DNA of 64,000 nucleotides from Portulaca oleracea (taxonomy: Eukaryota > Streptophyta > Magnoliopsida > Caryophyllales > Portulacaceae): positions 6,293,582 through 6,357,581 of the forward strand of contig CM055872.1 of the NCBI GenBank assembly GCA_029582165.1, given 5' to 3'. The notes under the pieces were generated by a model. It saw only the letters and a list, made by a program, of their open reading frames with translations, searched no databases and was not told where the DNA came from. The position numbers and the translations under genes are program-made. This document shows positions 36,771 to 49,200 of this stretch, piece by piece; the stretch's first letter is position 1; each line of letters opens with the position of its first letter.

Positions 36771-37954
36771 ATTTTGTTAACTAATTTTTTTCATTTCATA
36801 TTTAATCTTTCCATTAATTACCTTTTATATTTCCGCAATCATTAATTTTAGCAAAATCATCTAAACATCAATTTAAAACAAAAATTTAACTAAATTTGAA
36901 AAACCAATGCATATTGGAAATGAGGTGAAAAGTTTGAAACTATAATAAATTACCCTTATATTAATTGAGAATGATAATTGTTGGAATTGTAAAAAGTGAT
37001 AAATAGATTTATTAATTAGGGGTAAAAGATGAATGACAATCGTTGGAATTGTAAATCTGACAAACAAAATGGGACAAAAAAAATTGGTTAAAATGACAAA
37101 TATTTTGGGACCGAGATAATATTTGATGTTTTGGACATGCTTATCATTTATTACTTTGATTTCCAAGGAATAAACAAACTGCATTCCTTAACTTCTGTCA
37201 ACTACGCAGTCTACGCTAGAGTATGGATCAAGGGAAATATGTAGCTTATTACCAGGTGTAATTTGAGAATATTTTTATGTTCATATTAGCCAATTTTTAT
37301 GTTCATACTACTTTGATTATACGAGGGACAGGGCTAGGGAGTGTTTAACTGTTTATATCAATAATCTAATCTAACATTATATATATGTCCATTTTATTTG
37401 TGGAAGTTCTCTTATTAATTTTGACTATGTCAAATTATTTAAAAAAGAATGTGGGATACATTTTTCTTTTTTCTATTTCTTTTTTTATGGGAGTGGTTGA
37501 ATTATGATACTACTACTAATAATATAATGTATTCCCTTCGTTTTATATTAACTATCATAATTTTGACTTTTACGGTCTGTCGCTTTTTGATCGATAATTT
37601 CTTACATTATAGTATGTTTATTAACAATTGAAATATTATAACTTTTATGATAGTATTTTGCGTTACAAACCTAATTGTGGAAATTTTATATAGCAACTCA
37701 TTGTATATATTGATAAATTTATAGTCAATTATATTTTAATTTGACTATACAATTTTCAAAGACAACAATTTCATTAAAAGTTTGTTACTTATGGTTGTTG
37801 GATCATGGAGTGAGTGAGACATTCAACGGCTCAAGCTGACATTAATTTTTTTTTTAGTTATTTTCTACACCTAACTAGTTGTTTATTAATAGCTTAAAAT
37901 AAACTTGACCCTTTTAACTTCAACATACACTTAACTTCAGCGTACATTTCCGAA
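36771..37954. other. Intergenic DNA without recognised genes
   Basis: AT-rich. Near 37531 ATTCCCTTCGTTTTATATTA may be a decayed Stowaway end. Nothing coding was recognised. Confidence 0.35.
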
Positions 37955-38129
37955 CCTGCTCTTTGGATTGGATAAAATGGAGTTTGGATGGATTGGTTGG
38001 ATTATATTAGATAAGTTATTGATACTTTTTTTGGGGAATTATGTTTTTAGAGAGAAAAACTTTTTGGGGAATTGTTTAATGTTGGATTGGATTGAATTAG
38101 AAAGAGTTATCAATTCAAAGAATAAGTCC
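37955..38129. mobile_element. MITE, GTTCTTTGGATTGG family, copy 6 (inverse body)
   Basis: CCTGCTCTTTGGATTGGATA at the left, TTATCAATTCAAAGAATAAG at the right and an interior TTTTTGGGGAATTGTTTAAT, matching the orientation of copy 1 and opposite to copy 2. Confidence 0.55.
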
Positions 38130-38870
38130 AACACTATTAAAAATTTGGACATTAGCGAGTGAAGGCTGTGAAACCCTTCTTCTAAGAGTTTTCTTTATAT
38201 TTTTTTGGTAGTTTGTAATGTACATAAAACCCAATGTCAGTATTTTAGTATTAAAAACTGATATAAGTTTGGGGTAAGATGTCTCTTAAGTGTTTTGCAT
38301 TGGTATAAACTTCATATATTAAGATATTAAATTGATAGAAAATGATATGATTGACTTATATAGCAATAATGCTACATATAAATTGTATAAAGTTACATTA
38401 TTATCCATAACTTTTGAAATTTACAAAATGAATCTAAAATATAACAATCAAATGAGGTGCATTAGGATGACATTGTGATTGTTGGCGTAACTAACACATT
38501 CCAAGCTTTTTATAATTGATAATTGATAATATCTATCCAAAAGTTAGTGTAAAAAACTATCATAATACTAATTTCATGAAAAACAAGACACATGAACTTT
38601 GTCTTATCCCCAAACTCGTATCATTGTCGTTTACTGTTTATAAGTGAAGTTCTTTAATTTACACCAAAAAAAAAAGAATAAAAATGAAATTCAAATATTG
38701 GGAGCTAAATTTCTGTGTTGGGCTTGGGAGCATTACAGGGATACAAAATGAAAACAAATTTTGGAGATATAAGCCCAATAAGCTTCTGGTCTTATAATCT
38801 GGAAATTTTAGATGAGGCCCATTGACATAATCGCAGTCACAGGGAAAACCGTAAAAGGCAAAATAATTAT

Positions 38871-38874
38871 AAAA
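38871..38874 (-). terminator. Pol III terminator of tRNA-Arg
   Basis: TTTT on the minus strand immediately after the discriminator base. Confidence 0.7.
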
Positions 38875-38947
38875 CACGCTCGGTGGGACTCGAACCCACA
38901 ATCCTCTGATTAGAAGTCAGATGCCTTATCCATTAGGCCACGAGCGC
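38875..38947 (-). tRNA. tRNA-Arg (anticodon UCU)
   Basis: The 73-nt minus-strand sequence folds fully. The acceptor is GCGCTCG with CGAGCGT (a G-U first pair), the D stem GCCT/AGGC, the anticodon stem TCTGA/TCAGA with loop CTTCTAA (anticodon TCT), a 5-nt variable region, T stem GTGGG/CCCAC with loop TTCGAGT, and discriminator G. CCA is not encoded and there is no intron, as expected for a nuclear eukaryotic gene. The B box GTTCGAGTCC is intact and TTTT follows the 3' end directly, so it looks functional. It decodes AGA codons. Confidence 0.96.
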
Positions 38948-39307
38948 ATCCTTACAATATGTTTATTATATAATCTAATTTATCTATAATAATCCATAAC
39001 AGAAAATTTTCCCCCACAGAATGTCTATAACATAATAGTTGCAAAAAAATATTTTTGTTTAACTTAGATTAGAATAGACCTTATTTATTTGGTTTTTATG
39101 AAATAGCAGCTAGTAAATAATTTTAAATATTTTTAGTTAGTAAAGCCCGGTATCTCTAAATTTTTTTTAAAAAATAGGTTAAAATTATTAGACTCAATCC
39201 CTCTATCTTTCACCTTGTTGTGAAATTTCAGGATATTGAATTTGAACTTTTATATTGTGATGGACCTTTTTTAAGGTTGGACGATTGTTTTAAAAGTGAT
39301 TTATGAT

Positions 39308-39602
39308 TCCACTTGTTCTTTTGTACGGTGCGGTGTGGACGTGCGGAATTACAACTTATCATACTGTTCAATATGCTGTCACACTTTACCATATCATACC
39401 ACATTTTACTACAATAAATCTTTACTAATATATCTCATCAATTTTGTCTTTCCTTACTTATCACATCAATCACATTTTCAACAAATTTTACTATATCATT
39501 TCATACTTTACAATATTTTTCCCAATTTCACCATACTGCATCATTTTCACACCATACCGCATCATTTTCACTCCATACCCACCACACCAAAAAAAAGGGT
39601 TA
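39308..39602. mobile_element. CCACAA-rich MITE, copy 5
   Basis: It starts CTTGTTCTTTTGTACGGTGC and ends CACCACACCAAAAAAAAGGG, with repeated CACCATACCGCATCATTTT words inside. It has the same general design as the copies at 12561 and 18101. Confidence 0.5.
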
Positions 39603-40345
39603 ATTTGATGTTTCCTGCAGCTCGGAGCTTTATGTAGTATTTCATATCGTAAAATTATAAGTTGAAGTCAATAAATGTAAAGCGTTAGCCCTATTATTTG
39701 ACTCATTTCTGAAGTATGAACTTAAACTTTTTAGGTGAAGTGAAATTGTTTAATTTGTAATTGTATTGTGAATTTATGGAAATTAAAAAGTGTAAAATTT
39801 AAATTATTGTGACCAAATTTTTCAGTTCATTTTTCGCTTATCAAAGTTTAGGTCCTCAAACACTACTAAAACTAGAACCGGAACTTTCAAGATTGATCGA
39901 GACTATGATCCTGCTCACCATTAGTCATGCCTAGCGTGGATAAAATAAAATTTGGGTCCGGGTAAGTTTGATTGGTTAAATTCGGTTAGTGCTAAACTTC
40001 AGACGAGAAATCGATACGCGACTTTTTCAGTTGGATTTCTCCGACGGGCTAAACTCGATCGGGTCAAAATCGGATTGTGACGATAAAAAAATAAATAATT
40101 ATTATATTCAAATATTCGATCAATTTCAACATTGGGATCAAACTAAATCAAATTTATTTTACGTCAAATAAATTAAAATATTTGGATGGACAAAATTCTA
40201 TCAACCCTAATCATGCATGCCTACGTACACCACATGTTGTGGTCGGCTCTCAGGTCTTATCCAAGCTACAATTGAAGCTGAGCTCTTATAATTAAAGGCA
40301 CCAATAATTATGGAATTGAATACTCTTAATTATTTTAATCGTTTT
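39603..40345. other. Intergenic DNA left of the nested transposon block
   Basis: No gene was recognised. The 39880-40200 stretch has GGGTCCGGGTAA/TCGATCGGGTC words resembling old dispersed repeats elsewhere in the window. Confidence 0.35.
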
Positions 40346-40875
40346 TGTTGGAGAAAGAATAAGTAATTTCAAGGTTACTACAAAATTCAGAAATGAAAAA
40401 TGAGCGATAAGACAAACACCAGGTTTACGTCGGAAACCAAAGAAGTCGGAGGAAAATTCACGGACGGCGACAATCAGAAAAATAATCCACTATGAGAAGG
40501 GAGGAGTGCAACTCGATCACTATCACAAGGTGTGATGCGATCAAGAAAAGAGGAGATTACAGAAAAAATATCTCACTCTCAACTTACAATCTCTCAGGAT
40601 ACACTGGGAAAATATTGGTGAAACAAACTCTCTCTCAATATTTTTTCCCTCTCTGACTCTCTATCACTCGATTTTGCCATTGAATAAAGTGGACAAAACT
40701 GAACCTTATTTATAGGGCGGCTAAGAGAATAAATAGAGTCAGATTAAAACTCTAATAACAACAAGTAGTACTTGACTTGAACATGAAATTAGAATTAGAT
40801 TAAAATTGTATCCTATGCCGATTCTTCTCAGGTTCTGGACCCCACAGAGGATCCAATGGGCCACAAAATCCAACA
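40346..40875 (-). repeat. 3' LTR of the copia element
   Basis: 530 bp, TGTTGGAGAAAGAATAAGTA at the left and AAATCCAACA at the right. Its first 80 bases match the sequence from 63899, except that about 33 bases (AGCGGAAACG to GACGGAAATT) in the right copy are absent here. Short CT-rich runs (CTCTCTCAATATTTTT) lie near the probable transcription start. Confidence 0.85.
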
Positions 40876-40886
40876 AACTCCACCTT
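40876..40886 (-). other. Polypurine tract of the copia element
   Basis: AAGGTGGAGTT on the minus strand directly abuts the TGTTGG LTR tip, the usual plus-strand priming site of copia elements. Confidence 0.7.
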
Positions 40887-40917
40887 AGACCATGATTCGA
40901 GTCATCGGTCCAGATAA

Positions 40918-40927
40918 CACTACAACA
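40918..40927 (+). repeat. CACTA left terminal inverted repeat
   Basis: CACTACAACA, with target duplication TAA immediately outside. Confidence 0.92.
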
Positions 40928-40941
40928 GAACAGGCCTGAGG

Positions 40942-41276
40942 CGACCGTTACTATCGGTCGCAAAATGGCTTTATCGGTCGCTGCAGAGTGCGGGCGACCG
41001 ATATCAGCGACCGATACGACGGTCATCGCATATCCGCTTTAGCGAAGCGGCGCGGCCGTCGTGTCGGTCACCAAACTTGCGACCGATATCGATGCTCGAT
41101 CGACCGTACGTATCGGTCGCTAATTAGCGACGATCGACGGTCGCTGATTATCGGTCGCCCGTTTAGCGGCCGATACTGTATCAGTCGCTACTTATCAATC
41201 GCGAATTTAGCGACTGATACAGTATCGGTCGCTATTTATCGATCGCAAAATAGCGACTGATATGTATCGGTCGCAC
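40942..41276. repeat. CACTA left subterminal repeats
   Basis: At least fifteen copies of GCGACCGATA or its complement TATCGGTCGC, many as head-to-head pairs (GCGACTGATACAGTATCGGTCGC type). In En/Spm such subterminal motifs bind the TNPA protein. A variant group with GACTGATA/TATCAGTC is concentrated at 41170-41260. Confidence 0.88.
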
Positions 41277-41377
41277 ATTACAATTTAAATTTTTATTAAA
41301 ATATTCTGGATTAAATCGAATAGGTTATAACCATACTGTATTTGTCGATATATCGGTCGCTGCTATTATTATATTAT

Positions 41378-41380
<3 letters not shown>

Positions 41381-41436
<56 letters not shown>

Positions 41437-41449
41437 TATATATATATAT
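41381..41449. repeat. (TA)n microsatellite
   Basis: About 69 bases of almost pure TA with one AAA interruption, between the CACTA subterminal zone and the retrotransposon insertion point. Confidence 0.95.
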
Positions 41450-41580
41450 CAACCGCTTAATTTTTCACCTGTCTATTTCATACATAACATACTAAACATA
41501 TATAATATTAAACCATTAATGCATAACTAAAAGTTCATATATATATATAATAGATAAAAGTTCATAACTAAAATTCAATC

Positions 41581-42806
41581 TGTAGACACCGGATTTTGTA
41601 CCGGTATTAGTTTTAGTTATTTGTAAAAATAAGCTAGCCGAGTAATTTAGTGGCATGCAAATCCATTTCTTTTCTAACCCGGAAGCGAGCAAAACTGGCC
41701 AACAGAAAACCAGCCCAAACCCGTCTGGGTTGGGCCCACGTTACTTCCGCCTCCAGCCAAACCCGTCTGACGTTCATCCAGTTTTCATTCCATCCTCCAG
41801 CCCAAACCCGTCTGGGTTTATTGATTCCGCGGCTATAAACTACAACCCTAAACGTACACCTAATCTCCTCATTCCACTATAAATTAAACCCCAATCCCTC
41901 TCATTGTTCACACACAACATTATGCTAGAGTATTGACACTAGCATAATTCTCCCTACCTCTTCTCTCCCCCTGCATGCTACTTCACTAAAGGTTAGAATA
42001 AGTTATCATCGATGTAAACCATGTAACATAACGTTTCTTTTGTACTTTTCAATTCATTATTTTGCATGATTTTAATGTTAAACTTGTGAGATTTATATTT
42101 AATTCCCCCTTTAACTTTTTCCGCTTTGATTTAATTCTAGTAGAGTCTATTCGGTTGAATAGGCGGATTTGACAATTCTAATTGTCACATTCGTAACCTT
42201 ACCCCCGAATCCATCTTTGGATTCGTAGACCGGAGTCCGTGTCAAAATGGTTTGTTGTTTTTCTCCTAAAAATTCAACTGGCGACTCTATATTCATACTT
42301 CGGTATTTGCCTTTTTTACACTTTCTTTGACCTAATTTGTGATTAACGCAAAAGGTAATCCGGTTTGGTTCAATCCATGAACCCAGGCGGGTTTACTGTC
42401 CTCTTTTCACTTTCTTTCTGCTTCGCTATTTATTCGGTCCAATTCGCGGATAACACCTGAGTTAACCCGGCTCGGTTCAATTCATGAACCCAGACGGGTT
42501 TATCATCTTCTTTTCAATCTTTCCTTTGTTTTCTTTTCTGGTAAGTGCGCAACAAAACCCGGCTCGGTTCAAGCAACGAACCCAGACGGGTTTCCTTGTG
42601 TTTTCCCCTTCCTTTTTTTTATCTCTTTCTTTCTTCTTTCTTAAAAGGTGAATCTCGGGATCATGGCGCATAAATCGATTTAATCTGTCGGCAAATTTAT
42701 TCTTAAAAGTTCAACCTTATTTAAGGTTAAGCAATCCTAGTCGGCTCCCAATCAACATTCTTTAAGTAGCGCCGCGAAAAAGGTCATCAATTTTTCGGGG
42801 TCTACA
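41581..42806 (+). repeat. 5' LTR of element A
   Basis: 1226 bp, TGTAGACACCGG...GGTCTACA. It contains an inverted GTCT-type hairpin near its start (41804-41819) and AGAC-type hairpins later (42379, 42486, 42578). The phrase CGACTCTATATTCATACTT lies inside. Confidence 0.9.
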
Positions 42807-42809
42807 GAT

Positions 42810-42827
42810 TGGCGACTCCACTGGGGA
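42810..42827 (+). other. Primer-binding site of element A (tRNA-Arg)
   Basis: TGGCGACTCCACTGGGGA starts three bases after the LTR. It is complementary to the 3' end of plant tRNA-Arg(ACG) including CCA, as I recall that tRNA. The Ogre/Tat lineage typically uses this primer. Confidence 0.85.
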
Positions 42828-43907
42828 CTTAAACTTAAAAGAGGGTAAAACTTGAAAGAATTAAATTTTAGTGATTTTGTAAAAAGGGAGGAATTAATTT
42901 ATTTCACATTTTTATCATTTTAGGCATATTGCATACCAGGCTACTCTTGGGCCTTTATGGCTGGGGAGCACAAAAGCGTTGGTTTAGGTTTTAAAACTAG
43001 GAATCAATCCCGAGAGCGGGAGGTCACTACTTGTGGGATGCACTTACATCGCCAAGCATTTGATCTCTCCTCTCACCCGTGTTACATTCTAAAGGTTTCC
43101 TTGAAACCCAAAGAGCAACACCCCATACATTTTTCCTTGAATTCCATATAAGGAAAATGCACCGGGGCGAGAACATGTGGTACCCTATTCATCTCCCTAA
43201 ACCTAGAAAAACCCTGGATCTAAAGCCATGGCTAGGCTCATCCCGCATCTGTATGTCATGTAAATTAATCCTGTAAAAGATGAGTCTAAATGTCTAGCCC
43301 AAACATGAGTGGGACGTCATTCTAGCCCGCGTAGGATCAAATGAGAGATGGACTGGCCCAAACCCAGACGGGTTTGGTGGCCCAAACCCAGACGGGTTTG
43401 ACGTGCCTGGCCTAGTTGGACTCGCTGCGAAATCTTGTCTATGCCCATTTGAAAGGGAGGAATTACAGTTCAAACCCAGACGGGTTTGGGCCTGTTTTCC
43501 TTCTCCTTCCACATCGGGCCAAACTGTTCGATACTGCAGTCAGCCCAATCCACTTACTATTGATCCTATTCGGCCCTTTATGACGCCCCTTGAGTCAGAT
43601 ACTCAATAAGTGTCAGTCCTGTCAGTCATCATGCTAGGTCCATATAGAGTTAGGACATGCACTCCCATAAAAGTGGGTGAGTCACCCTTATGTCAGCATG
43701 TAGGCGTCATGTCCATGTCCTAGGTTCATATAGGTCCATTAAGTCATGCATGCATTGGGCGGGTGGCATAAAGGTTCTTTCGAGCACTAACTAGTTTCCA
43801 AAGGCAAGATAGCAGACCATCTCCGAGCTTGCATCCGTGACCCACGAACCGGCAGGCTCATTCACAATCCCAACTACAGACCGCCTGCCCAATCCAGTGA
43901 ATCCACC

Positions 43908-44940
43908 ATGTCAGGATCCCTCACCAACAACCTTTTTGGGGAGAGTTCTGGTGACAAGCAACTCGATGGGCTGTACGAGCGGGTACAGGAAGCAATTGCC
44001 TTTTGCATGGCAGACCAGGAGGACAGAACCAATGAGAAGCTAGAAAAGAAGTTCAGCGAAAATCAACAGACCATGAATGGCGTGCTGGAAGCCATTAAGC
44101 AGATCAACAAGAAGCTGGGCATTGAAGAGAAGGGTAACCCTAAATCCAAAAACTGGGGGCCCAAAACTCAATTCATCTGGTGAGGCTAAGTCTAAATCCG
44201 TAAAGAATAACTCCAAAACCTCGGAGGACTCCTATGTCAAGAAGCTTGAAGAGAAGGTTGACATGCTCACCAGAAGGATGATGAAAGTTGATCCAACCTT
44301 TACAGACGCTTGCATGGATTTGGCCATCCCCAAACACCATGTATCAAGGGTAAGGGACAAAGTTGAAGTACAGGCATCGTGTTCAAGCCATCCGAGAACC
44401 CATCTCATCATCTAGAGGAGTTCCAGGTAAGGCCCTCTTCACAAAGTAGATGAAAGTCTTTACACCACAGTCTTCCCTTCCACTTTAGAAGGTAAGGCCA
44501 AGGTGTGGTACCAAAATCTACCCCCTCACATCAAAACTGACGCAGACGAGTTGTTCAAGGCCTTCATCAGCCATTTTAGTCGTCTCCAACAAAAGGAGGT
44601 CACTATAGATGACCTCACTTCCATGAAGCAAGGAGATGATGAGTCATTCCTCTCTTATTATGAACGATGGCACTCAATGCTGTTAAAGATTGACGAAGCA
44701 GTCCCCTTTAGGATGCAATTGAGCACTTTCAAGCAAAGCATCCACCCTCGCATCACCCGGCATTTTGGCTTTCAATCTATCAAAGACTTTGAGACTTTGA
44801 AGGATTTGTGTGCAAATCAAGCCGCCACAACGAGAAGAGCACATAACATTCTGGATCTAGCTCCAACAGGAGGGCCACTAGCGTGCCTAGCCCCCCTCAG
44901 AAAACTGTTGAGACTAATTCCATCCAACGGAGGATCTTAG
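43908..44940 (+). pseudogene. Broken gag of element A
   Basis: The first frame opens MSGSLTNNLFGESSGDKQLD and has a coiled-coil-like stretch (ERVQEAIAFCMADQEDRTNE). It frameshifts near 44150 into a Lys/Ser-rich part with VKKLEEKVDMLTRRMMKVDP. It shifts again before 44440 into a retrotransposon gag domain: VFPSTLEGKAKVWYQNLPPH, FKAFISHFS, ESFLSYYERWHSMLLKID and QSIHPRITRHFGF. The core gag pattern (Ty3/gypsy Retrotrans_gag) is clear, but at least two frame changes prevent a single product. No zinc knuckle or protease follows before the stop at 44940. Original role: capsid of the virus-like particle. Confidence 0.8.
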
Positions 44941-46376
44941 AAAGTATAAATGTGCGTGCCGCAAATCATTGGACTAAGTTTAGTTGATTGAGCCCCATCC
45001 CGTGAGTCCACATTGCCTAAATTTTGAATTGATCACTTTTATCAATTCCATGATCCCTTGAGTGACTCACCCATTAGTTGCATCTCTAGAACTTGTTTTG
45101 CATCTTGCTTGAGACTACACATTTGCATTGCACGCTGTGACAAAGTGATTAAGGCATCCGATTTTATTTTGATAAGCTACATAGCTAAATAGCCTTCCTT
45201 ACATTATATTTACCGTTCTTTTTGCCCCGCCTAGCCTTTGTTTATCCTTTTTTCATGATTGAACCCTGACAATACGAGCCTTGGCCTCTGATATCCAGTA
45301 TCCCTTTGCCTTGCTTGGTTGGATGAGAGTTTGTCTTTTTTTGGAAGTTTGGGAGAATCTGAAAGTCCCATATCTTGAGCGATTGGTATTTGGTTATGTT
45401 GTTCATATATTATATCAAAGTCGAAGATTCCATAGATATTCTTCTCCCCGATCACCCACAAAAAAATAAAAAAAGAAGTAAAAAAAAAAGTAAAAAAAAG
45501 GAAAAGAGTTTCAAAAATAAAAGGGTGATTAGGGAGATTCAATTTAAAGTTCAGAAAACTTTGACCTGGTTGTATTCAGTTGAGATGTTTCAGGGTGAAA
45601 GGTGAAATGCCTTGCATACATTAAGCAAGAAGGAGAGTTCAGAGTGTTTTATTCGTTGAAAATCAATCCAAGCATGGCTCTTAACTCCTCATTCCCAAAT
45701 TTTACCGCTCCTTACCCTAACCTAAGCCCCGTTGCAACCCGAAAAAGTCTTTTTGATTGTCACTTGTGCATTGCATACCAGTAGTGGAGAGTGAGGTTCT
45801 TACCAAGCTTATGGTAGTTTGTTTCTATTGGTTTGAGTATGAGAAAACACACATACATATTCAAAATTGAGTGTTTGAGTGTTTGTTCTTTCCTATGTGA
45901 GGTTTGTTCTTTTGACTGACATACGTCCATAACTAACCGCGCACATTTGCATTATTCTTAGAACTCATGGATTTATGCCTCAAGTACTTGTTCTCTCCTT
46001 TGGGATTCGAAAATTTCTTCCTATCTCTTTCGAACTGAGTTTTGATTTTGTCCAGATTAATCTTTGTGCTTGCTTGTTGAATTGATTTTGTTCTTCCTAT
46101 CGAAAATTCCTTATCCCAGAATGTTTCAGCAACACGTAGAAAATCCCAATCTATTTTCGCTTGCCTCAAACTTAGCAGAGAAGTCAACTTATACCTCCCC
46201 AGCTCTCTCTTTTCCTCCTTGGACAGAGTGCTTATCCAAGTGGCTAGCTTTTCTTTTTCTCGAACGCCATCGGGACGAAAGGACGATTTGATTCACGTCG
46301 GGGCAAGGAAATAATGGGGATAATGAAACTCAGACGGGTTTGATGGTGTTTGGCTTGTGCTTGTGATTTAGAGAAG
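44941..46376 (+). other. Element A non-coding region left of B
   Basis: No pol domain was found. The sequence is homologous, inverted, to about 50190-51400 in B (for example CTTTGTTTATCCTTTTTTCATGATTG at 45237 against its complement near 51090). Reading frames here are short and not gag- or pol-like. Confidence 0.6.
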
Positions 46377-47571
46377 TGTAGACACCGAAAAAAATCTGCC
46401 GATCTTTTCGCGGCGCTACTCAAAAGAGGAGTTCTCTTTTTTAAATTGGGAGCCGACTAGGATTGCTTACCCTTAATTAAGGTTGAACTATTAAGGATGC
46501 TTGGTTAACAAGTTAATTTACCCCGAAACTCAATTTTCTTAAAAAAGACAAAAAGAGAAAGAAAAGAAAGAAAAAAAAGAAAAGAAGGAACCCGGCTGGG
46601 TTCAAAGAGAGAAAAACAAAAAAAAAAAGAAAAATAAGCTGGGAACCCGTCTGGGTTCCAACAGGCCAAGCAAGGGGAAACAAAACACCCAGGAACCCGT
46701 CTGGGTTCCAACAGGCCAAACAAAGGGAAAAAAAAAGCTAGGAACCCGTCTGGGTTCCTGCCTCTGGCTCGGGGTGAATACAAGACGGAAACCTGCAGGT
46801 TCTCTGTCACGAGAAGAAGAAATAAAAAAAAAAGGTTTTCGAGGAAAAAAAAAGGGTTAGAGTCGCCAGTTGAATTTCAGGATAAAACAACAAACCAATA
46901 AAAATAGACTCCGGCCTACGAACCCAAAGATGGATTCGGGGGTAAGGTTACGGATTTGACAATAAAGATCGTCAAACCCGCCCGTTCAAACGAACGGACT
47001 CTACTAGAATTAAATTAAAGCGACAGATTTGAAAAAGGGGAAGGAATTATATAAATATAATAATATTATAATTAATGTTATGAAATAAATTAAAAAAAAA
47101 ATAAATTAAAAAGAAAGATAATAAGATTACGTTACAATAATACAAAAAAAAAAGCTACGCTAACCTTAAAATAAAGCACGCAATGGAGGGAGAAGAGAAG
47201 AGGAATATACTAGTGTCAATACTCCCAGTATATTCCGGTGTGTTTTTTGTGGGTGATGAATGGTGGGTATTTATAGGGGGGAATTAGGTTTAGGGTTAGG
47301 GTTTGGAGGCTAGAGTTAAGCGCGGCGTGTAGGAATCAACAGAGGAACCGGGCGGGTTCTGGGAAAAACGGGTTCTGTGGGTGGGTGAGCTCGGCCCATC
47401 GAACCTGAGACGGGTTCTGTGGTGTTGAGCCGAGCTCGCCACTGAACCAGTTCGGCATTTGGGCTTTGCATATTTTTGGGGTTTTCGATGGAACGGGGCT
47501 TGCGTGCCATTTATCGGTTAGCCTACTTTCTAAAACTAACAATAAAATAGATACAAAATTCAGCGTCTACA
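46377..47571 (-). repeat. 3' LTR of element B
   Basis: 1195 bp. The first 200 bases are identical to those of the 5' LTR, which argues for recent insertion. Most differences are short losses in GC-rich runs and in the hairpin words. One of these, GAAACCTGCAGGTTCTC at about 46788, replaces GAAACCCGTCTGGGTTCTC in the other LTR. Confidence 0.9.
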
Positions 47572-47590
47572 GATAGCCCCCACTTTGATC
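47572..47590 (-). other. Polypurine tract of element B
   Basis: On minus, GATCAAAGTGGGGGCTATC runs straight into the TGTAGACG LTR tip. A has the same tract before 57211. Confidence 0.8.
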
Positions 47591-47639
47591 GAGTTTGAGT
47601 AAAACGATGATCAAAGTAGTCTTGATGATCTTGGATATG

Positions 47640-48280
47640 AATCAGAAGCCTGTTCTGAAGCTGGTTGACGCTTGGAAGCTACGTCCTGCGTCGATGTTGA
47701 GGTGTCGTTCATCGCATTGTGAAGGCCCGATGATGGCCCTTGTCGCATTGTGAAGGCCCGACAATGGCCCTCGTCGCATTGTGAAGGCCCGACGATGGCC
47801 GCTGTTGACGCTTGGAAGCTGGGTCCTGCGCCGATGTAGATGAGATGTTCATTGCATTGTGAAGGCCCGATGATGGCCCTTGCCGCATTGTGAAGGCCCG
47901 ACAATGGCCATTGCCGCATTGTGAAGACCCGACAATGGCCCTTGTCGCATTGTGAAGGCCCGACAATGGCCGCTGTTGGCTGGAAGGCTGAGTCTGCGCC
48001 GATGTAGTTGTGATATTCATCGCATTGTGAAGGCGATGATGGCCCTTGTCGCATTGTGAAGGCGACAATGGCCGTCGCGTGTGAAGGCGATGATGGCGCC
48101 ATCGCATTGTGAAGGCGATGATGGCTGCCATCGCATTGTGAAGGCAGATGATGGCCGCTATCGTATTGTGAAGGCCCGACGGCCCTGTCGTGTGTGAAGG
48201 CCCAACAATGGCCGCCGTCATGAAGGCCCGACGATGGCCGCCATCGCATTGTGAAGGCCCGATGATGGCCGTTGTCGATG
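47640..48280. repeat. About 31-bp tandem/dispersed array in element B
   Basis: Units such as CGCATTGTGAAGGCCCGACA plus ATGGCCC repeat about fifteen times, interrupted by two copies of a spacer including GAAGCTGGGTCCTGCGCCGA. Copies between about 48020 and 48160 lack the CCC of GGCCCG. Confidence 0.85.
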
Positions 48281-48284
48281 AAGT

Positions 48285-48900
48285 GTCGCGTACTAGCCGT
48301 GACGGTGATGTCATGTATTGTTAGGGCGATGTGGCGGCTGGTAATGAGGTGTCGCGTATTAGCGGCGGCGGTGATGTCATGTATTGTTAGGGCGATGGCG
48401 ACGGCCGATGATGAGGTGTCAGATTAGCCGCGGACGCTGATGTCATGTATTGTTAGGGCCCAATGACGGCCGCTGATGATGAGGTGTCGCGTATTAGCCC
48501 GGCGACGGCTGATGTCATGTATTGTTAGGGCCCGATGACGGCCGCTGGTGATGAGGTGTCGCGTATTAGCCCGGCGACGGCTGATGTCATGTATTGTTAG
48601 GGCCCGATGACGGCCGCTGATGTCATGTATTGTTAGGGCCCGATGACGGCCGCTGGTGATGAGGTGTCGCGTATTAGCCCGGCGACGGCTGATGTCATGT
48701 ATTGTTAGGGCCCGATGACGGCCGCTGGTGATGAGGTGTCGCGTATTAGCCCGGCGACGGCTGATGTCATGTATTGTTAGGGCCCGATGACGGCCGCTGA
48801 TGATGAAGTGTCGCGTATTAGCCCGGCGACGGCTGATGTCATGTATTGTTAGGGCCCGATGACGGCCGCTGATGATGAAGTGTCGCGTATTAGCCCGGCG
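48285..48900. repeat. About 72-bp tandem array in element B
   Basis: The unit contains GAGGTGTCGCGTATTAGCCC, GGCGACGGCTGATGTCATGT and ATTGTTAGGGCCCGATGACG and occurs about eight times, with the first copies degraded in GC-rich words. Confidence 0.88.
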
Positions 48901-49200
48901 ACGGCTGATGGTGAATGTCGCGTATTAGCCCTGCGACGGCTGATGGTGAATGTAGATGGTGAAGTGTCGCGTATTAGCCCGGCGACGGCTAATGGTGAAT
49001 GTCGCGTATTAGCCCGGCGACGGCTGATGGTGAATGTCGCGTATTAGCCCGGCGACGGCTGATGGTGAGTGTCGCGGATAGTGAGTGTCGCGTATTAGCC
49101 CGGCGACGGCTGATGGTGATGTGTCGCGTATTAGCCCGGCGACGGCTGATGGTGAATGTCGCGTATTAGCCCAGCGACGGCTGATGGTGTCATGTATTGT
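48901..49200. repeat. About 35-bp tandem array in element B
   Basis: GTCGCGTATTAGCCCGGCGA plus CGGCTGATGGTGAAT repeats about seven times. It shares its first half with the 72-bp unit and probably arose from it by loss of the ATGTATTGTTAGGGCCC half. Confidence 0.85.

Noticed and set aside
46788..46795. CCTGCAGG restriction-site-like word as a sign of cloning
   Set aside because: The surrounding sequence is continuous LTR and no vector sequence is present. Similar GTGCAGG changes occur in the other element.
47640..49200. Repeat-spacer appearance in element B
   Set aside because: Units are directly tandem and the 'spacers' are themselves repeated, so this is a retroelement 3' array.
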